This document shows, in pieces, positions 1 through 6,268 of a DNA stretch of 9,583 nt. The DNA is taken from NCBI GenBank assembly GCA_028285025.1, contig JANQQH010000230.1, positions 1 through 9,583 on the forward strand, in the 5' to 3' direction. The stretch comes from Hyphomicrobiaceae bacterium (GTDB lineage: Bacteria > Pseudomonadota > Alphaproteobacteria > Rhizobiales > HXMU1428-3). Every line of letters begins with the position of its first letter. The stretch's first letter is position 1. The notes under the pieces were generated by a model. That model did not search any database. It was not told the origin of the DNA and saw only the letters and a program-made list of their open reading frames with translations. A program made the translations under genes and the position numbers.

Positions 1-25
1 AACTATATCAAATAATATTGTGTAA

Positions 26-33
26 GAGAGGGG
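26..33 (+). promoter_or_regulatory. Shine-Dalgarno site of the small membrane protein
   Basis: The purine run GAGAGGGG ends 6 nt before the ATG at 40. It is one of the strongest ribosome binding sites in the window and is the main support for treating the 59-codon frame as a real gene. Confidence 0.65.
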
Positions 34-39
34 CGCATT

Positions 40-219
40 ATGCGACTAAATCCACCAACAGTCTTTATCTTTCTAATATCACTCATCCTAGCCGTAGCAG
101 CCATTGCCGGTCATCAAGGATTGGTCGAAATTCCATCCATTATTGCCGCCCAAGACTTCTGGCTTGCTATTGGTGCCTATATAGTGTTGGCCATTGGCAA
201 CCTTGTACGTGGTCTATAA
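40..219 (+). CDS. Small two-helix inner-membrane protein, 59 aa
   Basis: This short reading frame begins MRLNPPTVFIFLISLILA and encodes 59 residues. Two hydrophobic segments are visible, roughly residues 7-24 and 40-56. A short loop containing H25, E30 and D39 joins them, and the C-terminus is NLVRGL. A strong Shine-Dalgarno run, GAGAGGGG, lies 6 nt before the ATG. The stop is followed after about 30 nt by a clear terminator, which makes this a complete gene. From memory, short proteins starting M-R-[LI]-N-P-P-T with two such helices are common hypothetical proteins in Alphaproteobacteria; I know of no assigned function. Only 39 nt of upstream sequence is present, so its promoter or any upstream operon partner is outside the window. 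It should sit in the cytoplasmic membrane. Confidence 0.75.
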   Translation: MRLNPPTVFIFLISLILAVAAIAGHQGLVEIPSIIAAQDFWLAIGAYIVLAIGNLVRGL

Positions 220-249
220 GTTTGCAAAAATTACAGTCATTTTAAGATC

Positions 250-280
250 AAAAACGCGCTTTAAAAAAAGCGCGTTTTTT
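250..280. terminator. Rho-independent terminator, probably bidirectional
   Basis: The two 13-nt arms AAAAACGCGCTTT (250-262) and AAAGCGCGTTTTT (267-279) pair perfectly around an AAAA loop. Arm ends of A on one side and T on the other give a U-tract in either direction. It lies between the + strand small membrane protein gene and the converging minus-strand flavoprotein gene (stop at 293), so it can serve both. Confidence 0.88.
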
Positions 281-292
281 CATGCCAAAATT

Positions 293-1576
293 TTAAGCTG
301 CCTTTTGCTTGATACGCGGCATCTTCATAATCCGAAACAATAGACGCTCAAAAATTGGTTCGGTAATCCCAGCGCGTAATTTTCGAATATGATAGCGCTC
401 CATAGCCCGTTTCGCCACATGAACAAAACGCCCCTCAATAATCCGATCAATATTGCGCGGCGGACACTGCGGAACCGCCAAAAAAGCAGCCCCGCGCGCA
501 CCATAATCTATCATGAAAAAACCATTACCTGTTGGCTCATACAAAGGATAGCGTTCACGCAATATTTCTGCCAGATTACCAACAACAGTGCTCGTCATGC
601 TCTCGCGCAAAAAATCAAAACACGGCGGCGGGGCCTCCATTGGCGTTGTCTCTAATTTTTGCGGCGCCACAATCTCACCAGTTGCAAAAATAGTCTCATA
701 ACGCTGCGACTGTAAAAAACGATTGGTTGGCAAAAGACCTTTGCTGTTTATCAAATCATCAACACCGCTAATAAAAGGCTCTACTCGTTTAGAAGGCCAT
801 AGCATCCCATACCGTGTCTCTAAAAGCTGGCGCCCCTTTTGCAAACCATCATCATTAAAATAAAGAATATGAAACGAGCGGTCATCAATCCGATCAATAG
901 CAGCATTACAAACCCATTGAATATGGCGTGCACGAAATGCCCCCTCAAACAAACGATTGGAATTACCAATACCACCAACTCCAAAATGTCCTAAAAAGGG
1001 TTCTGGTGTTACAAAGCGAATGGGCACCTCAGTGCGCAAACGATACCGTCTAAGCAAACGATCTACATTGAAAACATATTGGTAAGCATTTTGATAATCA
1101 CTTGAACCAGGTGCCAACGCCACAGTCATCGGGCCAGGCGCATTTAAAAAATCTTGAAACGCCAATTCGGCCCGCATGGCCTCATCCGCACCAACCAAAG
1201 AATGCACCATGTTTCTCGATTGGCTCAAACCAGGAATATGATCAAAAGCTGGTTCCATCCCATCGGTAATAATCAAGTAATCAAATGGCAGTCTTTTGCC
1301 ATTTTCCAACTTAATGATTTGCCGCTCAGGATGAAGACTAGCAACATTTCCAACGGTATGGTGAATACCAAAGCGCTCTAAAATGGGCTGTAATTTAACA
1401 TTAGCTTCATCTAAGGGGCGCAATCCAAGCCCAACATAAGGCAGACCAGATTTAACAACGCCGTACCGCTCTGGCGACACAACCGTTATCCAATCTTCCT
1501 CAGCAATGAGTTTTTTGAGCTGTAAAGCCGTGGTTAACCCATTGATGCCATGCCCAATAATGAGTATGTGAGCCAT
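293..1576 (-). CDS. SQR-family FAD-dependent oxidoreductase lacking the SQR cysteines
   Basis: This 427-residue flavoprotein belongs to the sulfide:quinone oxidoreductase (SQR) family by motif order. It has an N-terminal dinucleotide fold with GHGING (GxGxxG, residues 8-13), LPFDYLIITDG (96-106), EPFLGHFGVGG (192-202, nearly identical to the SQR signature), FATGE (297-301), VPQCPPRNID (368-377) and a basic amphipathic C-terminus, VAKRAMERYHIRKLRAGITE. In SQR the C-terminus attaches the enzyme to the membrane near quinone. Length is normal for the family. The odd point is that the positions matching the SQR cysteines 128, 160 and 356 appear to hold V128, D160 and F353 or F354. The only cysteines are C223, C319 and C371. 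Sulfide oxidation by the usual persulfide route is therefore unlikely; NADH dehydrogenase-like or another quinone-linked activity is possible. AGAGG lies 9 nt before the ATG. The neighbouring Lrp-type gene lies 235 nt upstream on the same strand. Confidence 0.85.
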   Translation of the reverse strand: MAHILIIGHGINGLTTALQLKKLIAEEDWITVVSPERYGVVKSGLPYVGLGLRPLDEANVKLQPILERFGIHHTVGNVASLHPERQIIKLENGKRLPFDYLIITDGMEPAFDHIPGLSQSRNMVHSLVGADEAMRAELAFQDFLNAPGPMTVALAPGSSDYQNAYQYVFNVDRLLRRYRLRTEVPIRFVTPEPFLGHFGVGGIGNSNRLFEGAFRARHIQWVCNAAIDRIDDRSFHILYFNDDGLQKGRQLLETRYGMLWPSKRVEPFISGVDDLINSKGLLPTNRFLQSQRYETIFATGEIVAPQKLETTPMEAPPPCFDFLRESMTSTVVGNLAEILRERYPLYEPTGNGFFMIDYGARGAAFLAVPQCPPRNIDRIIEGRFVHVAKRAMERYHIRKLRAGITEPIFERLLFRIMKMPRIKQKAA

Positions 1577-1680
1577 GTAGGCGCGCCTCTAAAGAAAACA
1601 TCGAAAGCTTTATCTTTGTGCCTCAAGAGGAGCAAAGAACACCAAAGCTATAAATCTCAAATAGTTACGCGACTGCTCTT

Positions 1681-1709
1681 TAAAGCATTACGAGGCGAAT
1701 CGCGGTCAA
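1681..1709 (-). promoter_or_regulatory. Possible promoter for the SQR-like gene
   Basis: Read on the minus strand, TTGACC (1709-1704) and GCTTTA (1686-1681) are separated by 17 nt, about 105 nt upstream of the flavoprotein start. The -35 element is good but the -10 is poor. The 235-nt gap between this gene and the Lrp-type gene makes an independent promoter plausible. This is weak pattern evidence only. Confidence 0.22.
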
Positions 1710-1811
1710 GTCAATCAAGAAAGAGAAAATTGCCACAAATCAGATCATCGCCTTACAAGAAACCTCAACCTCTAGATAAAGAATGAAAAGAAAAAAACAT
1801 GAAAAAGTTTT

Positions 1812-2309
1812 TTAAGGGATAGGATCTATGGTTGGCTCTTCACTTTGGGCATAGTGCAAGGGCAATTGAGTGGTAAATTTGATTTGTTCCATAGCAAAAG
1901 AAGACGACACATCAGCAATGTCCACCCCTTCAATCAAGCGCTTATAAAAGTCATCATAAGCCGCAATATCAGGCACAACCACCCGCAACAAATAATCGAC
2001 ATGACCGCTCATGCGATAAAATTCCACCACTTCAGGGAACTGCTCAATCGCTTTATGAAATTTAGCCAACCAATCCTCACTATGCTGATTGGTCGTGATA
2101 AACACAAAAACTGTCACCGGCGCATTGACCTTTTCAGCGTCCAGCAAGGCCACACGCTTATTTATCACCCCCATCTCTTCCATTTTCTGAATACGGCGCC
2201 AACACGGAGTGGTTGAAAGTCCCACTTTTTTACCAATTTCAGCAACAGCAACAGTGCAATCCTGTTGCAAAATGTCCAGTATTTTTATGTCTAACTTATC
2301 CAAAGTCAT
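1812..2309 (-). CDS. Lrp/AsnC-family transcriptional regulator
   Basis: This 165-residue protein has the standard two-part Lrp/AsnC layout. Residues about 4-50 form the winged helix-turn-helix, opening LDKLDIKILDILQQD with recognition-helix sequence VGLSTTPCWRRIQKMEE followed by GVI. Residues about 66-150 form the RAM ligand-binding and oligomerisation domain, with the glycine-rich turn SGHVDYLLRVVVPD at 101-114. Members bind DNA as multimers and usually respond to an amino acid. Many repress their own gene, and the ligand here cannot be told. The last 15 residues (SEEPTIDPIP end) are an unconserved acidic, proline-rich tail. The gene lies upstream of the SQR-like flavoprotein on the same strand, so it may regulate that gene, but this is inference from position. 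The ATG is preceded by TTAGG, 4 nt away. Confidence 0.92.
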   Translation of the reverse strand: MTLDKLDIKILDILQQDCTVAVAEIGKKVGLSTTPCWRRIQKMEEMGVINKRVALLDAEKVNAPVTVFVFITTNQHSEDWLAKFHKAIEQFPEVVEFYRMSGHVDYLLRVVVPDIAAYDDFYKRLIEGVDIADVSSSFAMEQIKFTTQLPLHYAQSEEPTIDPIP

Positions 2310-2447
2310 CTAACCTAAGTCCTGCCCAAGCCATAATTGAAATAATATTTTCACAACCGACTTAACATTAGCAATATTTAGGAAATTTTTCCATAAAAAG
2401 CAATAATGCAACAAAAAATTCTACAATTCATCGAAGAAAATCTTCTT

Positions 2448-2933
2448 TTAACGAAAATTCTTCGCCCGCCAATCTCTTGGTAGTTCAAAAATCCCTTGCC
2501 AAAGCCCTTTTTTATCTGAACGAGCTTCGCGCTCTAAAGATTTATACCGCCCGCCAAAAGAAACAGCCCATCCTTCACGCACCATAAATTGGTTAATTTC
2601 AACCTCTCCCACCGTGCAAACTCCTAAAAGACGGCCATGCCTATCAAACTCATTACCTTTGCACTCTACATTTTGGCGCCCAATGAGACGGCGCAAAGCA
2701 GACGTCGCAGCCCGCCCGCAAGCCCACTTTTTGCCTTGCTTTTCACAATATTGGCGTCCTTCAGGCGCATCAATACCCCGCAAACGCACCCGTTCATTGT
2801 TTAAAATTAAGCTGTCACCATCAACAACTTTAGGGACCCCAACCCATTCATCAAATCCAGAGCGTTCTTGCCACCAAAGCAACCCAGCAAAGATTAACAA
2901 ACAGATAACAACAAGTATTTTAGAACCATCCAA
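2448..2933 (-). CDS. Membrane-anchored thermonuclease (SNase-like) family protein
   Basis: This 161-residue protein has an N-terminal hydrophobic anchor (about residues 6-20, ILVVICLLIFAGLLW) followed by a staphylococcal nuclease-type OB-fold domain. Catalytic positions are recognisable: VVDGDS (D40, the Asp21 equivalent), VRLRGIDAPE (R50, D55 and E58 for Arg35, Asp40 and Glu43) and DRHGRLLG (R101 for Arg87). The family hydrolyses DNA and RNA with calcium. Four cysteines, C63, C72, C91 and C106, sit in the mature domain and could form disulfides, which fits a periplasmic location. The start is a TTG, since an in-frame TAA lies six codons upstream and there is no ATG; AAGAAGG is 10 nt before it. 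It is divergent from the histidine kinase gene, and the Lrp-type gene follows 138 nt downstream on the same strand. Confidence 0.88.
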   Translation of the reverse strand: MDGSKILVVICLLIFAGLLWWQERSGFDEWVGVPKVVDGDSLILNNERVRLRGIDAPEGRQYCEKQGKKWACGRAATSALRRLIGRQNVECKGNEFDRHGRLLGVCTVGEVEINQFMVREGWAVSFGGRYKSLEREARSDKKGLWQGIFELPRDWRAKNFR

Positions 2934-3035
2934 TGAACCAAAACCTTCTTAAAATTTCCATAAATTTCATAAATATAAACGCTAAATTAGGAATTTACAT
3001 CCACAATAAATCATTAATTCTGTGGGTCTGAGGCC

Positions 3036-3052
3036 TTGTGAAATAATCACAA
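3036..3052. promoter_or_regulatory. 17-bp inverted repeat upstream of the histidine kinase gene
   Basis: TTGTGA-AATAA-TCACAA is a perfect dyad with 6-bp arms and a 5-nt centre. It ends 31 nt before the GTG start of the kinase, in the 150-nt divergent region shared with the thermonuclease-like gene. It resembles a CRP/FNR-superfamily half-site pair, but the 5-nt centre does not match the usual 6-nt CRP or 4-nt FNR spacing. It could be an operator for either gene or a leader hairpin. Confidence 0.35.
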
Positions 3053-3083
3053 TGCTAAAGTTATAAGTAATGAGTTCTAGTCA

Positions 3084-4745
3084 GTGGTAAACAACGGGCA
3101 AATAAACCGCACATTCGGTTCAAATCAAAACTCTCAGCTTGCCTCCTCTGTAAAAGAGGTAAGGGACCGGCTTGGCCAAACCAGAGGGTCAGAGCGATTC
3201 CAATATGAATTATTGCTCATGTTTGCTCGCAATGAACTCACGGCCTCCCTTTCAATTCCATTATTTGCCGTTATTCTTGCCGTTAGCACCTCCTTTTGGG
3301 CGCCCTTAACACATATTGCTATCTGGATTGGCGCGGTTTTTATCACCAAAAGCATCATTCTTATGCTCTGCCGCAAACTTAAAAACATGCAGCGCAAAGA
3401 AGTGAATGTAAAACAATGGCGTCTAAGACTAATCATAGCAGAACTTTTTTATGGATTTGCCTGGGCCGGAATTGCTATTCTGTCCGCTTCAACCACAGAT
3501 TTAGCCGCCCATATCTTTATCTTTGCATCTTTCATTGCTGTCATCTCCATTCGCATGATGTTTGCATCCACTGTTATGCCCCTCGTCATCGCCGGCACGG
3601 TCCCCATGACCATTGCCATCGTGCTTCATTATCTATTATTATTTCACTCCCCCTTCTATATGGCATTAGCTACCATGGCCGTTGGCATTCACGTCTATCT
3701 TATGTTCCTCATGACAGGGCTAAATTCAACAGTTCACACCATGCTTAAATATCGCTCAGACAAAGATATTTTAATCGGCCATCTTGAAGAAGCAAAGGCA
3801 TTTTCAGATGACGCCAGAAAACGCGCTGAAGAAGCAAATCTAGCCAAATCACGCTTCTTAGCAACAATGAGCCATGAACTAAGAACCCCTTTAAATGCCA
3901 TTTTAGGGTTTTCAGAAGTCATGAAATCAGAAGTTTTTGGCCCACATTCAAACCCCACATACAAAGAATACGCCGTAGACATTCATAACAGCGGCAATCA
4001 TCTATTAAACTTAATCAATGAAATTTTAGATCTTTCACGCATTGAAGCAGAACGTTATGAACTGCATGAATCTACCTGCAAACTGATCGAAATTGTAGAT
4101 GATTGCAAGCACTTGGTTACAATGCGCGCACAAAGCAAAGACATCGAACTTGAACTGATCGAAGAAAGCCAACTCAACTCAATCTGGGCTGATGAACGTG
4201 CCCTTCGTCAAGTCAGTTTAAATCTATTGTCAAACGCAATTAAGTTTACCCCACCGAAGGGCAAAGTCACAATTTCAATCGGCAAAACCATATCGGGCGG
4301 TCAATACGTATCGGTAAAAGACACTGGTCCAGGGATACCAGAAGAAGAAATAGAAAAAGTTTTAAAACCCTTTGGTCAAGGCTCACTCGCCTATGAAACG
4401 GCAGAAGGGGGCACAGGATTAGGTCTTGCTATATGCCAAAAACTAATTGCCATTCATGACGGCACATTCTCACTTGAAAGCGAAGTGCGTCATGGCACCT
4501 GTGTGCGCTTTGAAATCCCGGCAAAACGCGTGATGCAAGCGCTACCACCACTTGAATTCGAACAACATAAAGACGTCACAACTGCCGAAGTTTTGGACCC
4601 AAACAGCAAAGAATTTGAAGACCTGACGACCCAAATACAAAATATCATCAAAAAGCGACAAGTAAAAAGAGAATATTACGCTGCCAAACAACATCAAGAC
4701 CCAGAACCATCCTTAATTACATTAAAAAAGGCAAGTAGCGAGTAA
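3084..4745 (+). CDS. Membrane histidine kinase, PdhS/PleC-like, no receiver domain
   Basis: This 553-residue sensor kinase starts at a GTG; an in-frame TAG two codons upstream rules out a longer protein, and the ribosome site is weak. Residues 23-50, with REV-type charge and the RGSERFQYELLLMFARN stretch, resemble the cytoplasmic N-terminus of many alphaproteobacterial kinases. Six hydrophobic segments follow, near 53-70, 75-96, 114-134, 140-158, 163-185 and 190-211. A coiled linker (about 230-255) then leads to HisKA with phospho-acceptor H264 in MSHELRTPLNAILGFSE. The ATPase domain has the N box LNLLSNAIKF (379-388), G1 DTGPGIP (413-419), KPFGQG (428-433) and G2 GGTGLGLAI (442-450). About 75 charged C-terminal residues lie beyond the catalytic domain. 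The DHp sequence is of the type that acts on DivK-like single-domain regulators. No response regulator gene is adjacent, so it is an orphan kinase here, and its signal is unknown. Confidence 0.92.
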   Translation: MVNNGQINRTFGSNQNSQLASSVKEVRDRLGQTRGSERFQYELLLMFARNELTASLSIPLFAVILAVSTSFWAPLTHIAIWIGAVFITKSIILMLCRKLKNMQRKEVNVKQWRLRLIIAELFYGFAWAGIAILSASTTDLAAHIFIFASFIAVISIRMMFASTVMPLVIAGTVPMTIAIVLHYLLLFHSPFYMALATMAVGIHVYLMFLMTGLNSTVHTMLKYRSDKDILIGHLEEAKAFSDDARKRAEEANLAKSRFLATMSHELRTPLNAILGFSEVMKSEVFGPHSNPTYKEYAVDIHNSGNHLLNLINEILDLSRIEAERYELHESTCKLIEIVDDCKHLVTMRAQSKDIELELIEESQLNSIWADERALRQVSLNLLSNAIKFTPPKGKVTISIGKTISGGQYVSVKDTGPGIPEEEIEKVLKPFGQGSLAYETAEGGTGLGLAICQKLIAIHDGTFSLESEVRHGTCVRFEIPAKRVMQALPPLEFEQHKDVTTAEVLDPNSKEFEDLTTQIQNIIKKRQVKREYYAAKQHQDPEPSLITLKKASSE

Positions 4746-4775
4746 ATTAGAGAAATTTCACAAACGTGAAAAAGG

Positions 4776-4811
4776 CACCAATTCTACCATTTTCTCGCTT
4801 TATAATTGGTG
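4776..4811. repeat. 8-bp inverted repeat with 20-nt centre in the protease leader
   Basis: CACCAATT (4776-4783) and AATTGGTG (4804-4811) are exact reverse complements. They lie between the kinase stop and the first protease gene. There is no T-tract after the right arm, so it is not a standard terminator. The right arm overlaps the TATAAT sequence at 4801, which could place it over a promoter. Confidence 0.3.
4801..4806 (+). promoter_or_regulatory. Possible -10 element of the protease-mutase operon
   Basis: A perfect TATAAT hexamer lies 76 nt before the GTG start of the first protease gene. No convincing -35 element exists 16-18 nt upstream (CCAATT at 17 nt), so the match may be fortuitous in AT-rich DNA or may depend on an activator. 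If real, transcription would begin just upstream of the palindrome at 4823-4846. Confidence 0.28.
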
Positions 4812-4822
4812 ATAAAGTTATG

Positions 4823-4846
4823 CAAACTAAATAATTATTGAGTTTG
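4823..4846. promoter_or_regulatory. 24-bp near-perfect palindrome, operator candidate
   Basis: The half-site CAAACTAAATAA is followed directly by TTATTGAGTTTG. Eleven of the twelve symmetric positions pair; the only exception is the seventh from each end (A opposite G). It lies 35 nt before the GTG start of the first protease gene. The length and absence of a loop fit a dimeric DNA-binding protein better than an RNA hairpin. I do not recognise it as a known alphaproteobacterial box. Confidence 0.45.
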
Positions 4847-4871
4847 TAACAAAACAATTTATCACACAAAT

Positions 4872-4875
4872 GGAG
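4872..4875 (+). promoter_or_regulatory. Shine-Dalgarno site that selects the GTG start at 4882
   Basis: GGAG ends 6 nt before GTG 4882, an ideal spacing. The alternative ATG at 4870 overlaps this motif and has only AT-rich sequence upstream, so it has no ribosome site of its own. This decides the start of the first protease. Confidence 0.6.
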
Positions 4876-4881
4876 ACCGCT

Positions 4882-5589
4882 GTGAGTACATGGCTCGCCC
4901 TTGGACTACTTGTTATATCAGGCCTGATTTTGGTCCTTTATCACGACCAAGGCACAATCGCTGGCCTTGATAGCTCCAGTTTTGCTGGCCTAATGGCAAG
5001 CATCGCCTTGCTCATTTGGATCGGTAGTTCGGTTCTAAGAGATTATGCCGGGCGCGTTGGCAAAGCTGTAAAAGACATGATCACCTGGGCTGGCGTCATT
5101 CTGGTCTTGGTCACCCTTTACACATTTCGCCTAGAATTATTAGAAGGGCTAGATCGCATCGCCCATCAGCTTTTGCCCGCGGGCACCAACATTAATTTAA
5201 GCCCCTACAACAAAGAGCGGGCAACAGTGCGCATTCGCAAAAAAGACAATGGCCATTTTGTCGTCAACACCATCACAAGCCGAAAACCAATTACAATGTT
5301 GGTCGACACAGGCGCTTCAAATGTCGTCCTCAGCGCTCGTGATGCACGCTCCATAGGCATCACGCCTGAAAGTTTAAATTTTGTTATTCCGGTGAACACC
5401 GCAGCCGGGAAAACCATGGCAGCGCGGGTTGTGCTGAATCAGATCACAATTGGGCCCATCACCATCAATGCCGTTGAGGCTCTTGTCGCAAGAGAAGGCG
5501 AATTGCAAGAAAGCTTGTTGGGTATGAGTTTTTTAAATCGTTTGCGCTCTTATGAAGTCTCTGGCGATTTTTTAATCCTTCGCAGCTAA
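4882..5589 (+). CDS. Retropepsin-like aspartic protease with three membrane segments
   Basis: This protein of about 235 residues belongs to the TIGR02281 group of bacterial retropepsin-like (clan AA) aspartic proteases, which act as dimers with one catalytic Asp per chain. Three hydrophobic segments (about residues 3-20, 36-51 and 67-83) precede a C-terminal protease domain. That domain has MLVDTGASNVVLS (catalytic D142 in DTGAS), VNTAAG (171-176, the flap region) and LLGMSFLNRL (212-221), the second signature of the group. The domain should face the periplasm. Known relatives from memory are Caulobacter PerP, which processes the polarity factor PodJ, and Rickettsia APRc. GTG 4882 is chosen from the GGAG 6 nt upstream; ATG 4870 would add four residues. 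A paralogue follows 32 nt downstream, so the two are probably co-transcribed. The substrate is unknown. Confidence 0.85.
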   Translation: MSTWLALGLLVISGLILVLYHDQGTIAGLDSSSFAGLMASIALLIWIGSSVLRDYAGRVGKAVKDMITWAGVILVLVTLYTFRLELLEGLDRIAHQLLPAGTNINLSPYNKERATVRIRKKDNGHFVVNTITSRKPITMLVDTGASNVVLSARDARSIGITPESLNFVIPVNTAAGKTMAARVVLNQITIGPITINAVEALVAREGELQESLLGMSFLNRLRSYEVSGDFLILRS

Positions 5590-5621
5590 ACGAACAGCTC
5601 GGTTAAGGAGTTAAGTTAAAA

Positions 5622-6176
5622 ATGAAACACACAAAAAACTTCCTTCGTGAAATGGCCCTGTGGCTTATGGCAGCAGGCATGGGATTTGCGGTTGTGTTTT
5701 ATTCAGATCAACTTATTGATAAAATTAGGGCCTTTCAACTGGTTGCCAATTCTGTAGACCTTAAACATCATGTCAGACAACCCGAAGTTCAAAAAAATGG
5801 CTGGGAAAATGTCATTGTCATTCATGCCAACCGTGAAGGGCATTTTGCCACACAGGCGTCAATCAACAATGAAGACACCCAATTCCTAATTGATACAGGC
5901 GCCACCTATATTGCCTTGTCTTATGAAACAGCGGAAGAAATTGGCCTCCATGTCCATGACGATGATTTTGATAAAATTGCCCGCACAGCCAATGGCGTCT
6001 CTAAGGTGGCTCATGTGAATTTAGATGAAGTGACCATTGGTGACATTACCGTCACTGATGTCAAAGCCATCGTCGTTGAACCTGGTAAATTAGACATCAA
6101 TTTATTGGGTATGAATTTCTTATCAAAACTCAAGCGGTTTGAATTTTCTGGTCGAAAACTCCTGCTTGTTCAATAA
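5622..6176 (+). CDS. Retropepsin-like aspartic protease with a single membrane anchor
   Basis: This 184-residue protein is a paralogue of the preceding gene. A single N-terminal hydrophobic segment (about residues 10-27) is followed by a region of about 45 residues and the protease domain: FLIDTGATYIALS (catalytic D91), ARTANGVSKVAHV (flap region around 120-132) and LLGMNFLSKLKRFEFSG (161-177). The topology predicts a periplasmic domain anchored at the N-terminus. AAGGAG lies 11 nt before the ATG. The two domains share the same motif order but differ clearly in sequence, so the duplication is not recent or the two are specialised. Retropepsins need two chains, so homodimers or a mixed dimer with the upstream protease are both possible; the mixed dimer is speculation. 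Confidence 0.86.
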   Translation: MKHTKNFLREMALWLMAAGMGFAVVFYSDQLIDKIRAFQLVANSVDLKHHVRQPEVQKNGWENVIVIHANREGHFATQASINNEDTQFLIDTGATYIALSYETAEEIGLHVHDDDFDKIARTANGVSKVAHVNLDEVTIGDITVTDVKAIVVEPGKLDINLLGMNFLSKLKRFEFSGRKLLLVQ

Positions 6177-6253
6177 ATCATTTCTAGCCAGATAAAAATA
6201 GGCTATACCCCCAGCTGAAAATGAAATGCTCTAAATGGGCTTTCAAATTACTT

Positions 6254-6260
6254 AAGGGGG
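6254..6260 (+). promoter_or_regulatory. Shine-Dalgarno site that selects the mutase start at 6269
   Basis: AAGGGGG ends 8 nt before ATG 6269. The in-frame ATG at 6221 has no purine-rich site upstream. This supports the 499-residue product over a 515-residue one. Confidence 0.7.
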
Positions 6261-6268
6261 AAGATCAC

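Noticed and set aside
1550..1786. 78-codon open frame on the + strand between the flavoprotein and Lrp-type genes
   Set aside because: It overlaps the start of the flavoprotein gene antisense, is rich in Lys, Arg and Ser as expected of a chance frame, has no ribosome site and resembles no family.
1788..1817. A/T-rich tract just after the Lrp-type stop as a terminator
   Set aside because: On the minus strand there is a run of T but only an A/T pairing with a very small loop and no G-C stem, so a factor-independent terminator cannot be supported.
2433..2445. GAAGA-AAA-TCTTC hairpin after the thermonuclease-like gene
   Set aside because: The T-tract follows on the + strand, the wrong side for the minus-strand gene, and the stem is only 5 bp.
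2983..2997. TAAATT-AGG-AATTTA dyad in the divergent region
   Set aside because: The arms are only A and T and short; this is likely by chance in such AT-rich sequence.
4756..4771. TTTCAC-AAAC-GTGAAA hairpin as a terminator for the kinase gene
   Set aside because: The 6-bp stem is weak and is followed by AAGGCACC rather than a T-tract, so read-through into the protease genes is at least as likely.
6221..6268. 16-residue N-terminal extension of the mutase (start at ATG 6221)
   Set aside because: No ribosome site precedes 6221, while ATG 6269 has AAGGGGG at ideal spacing, and the extension falls outside the conserved domain.
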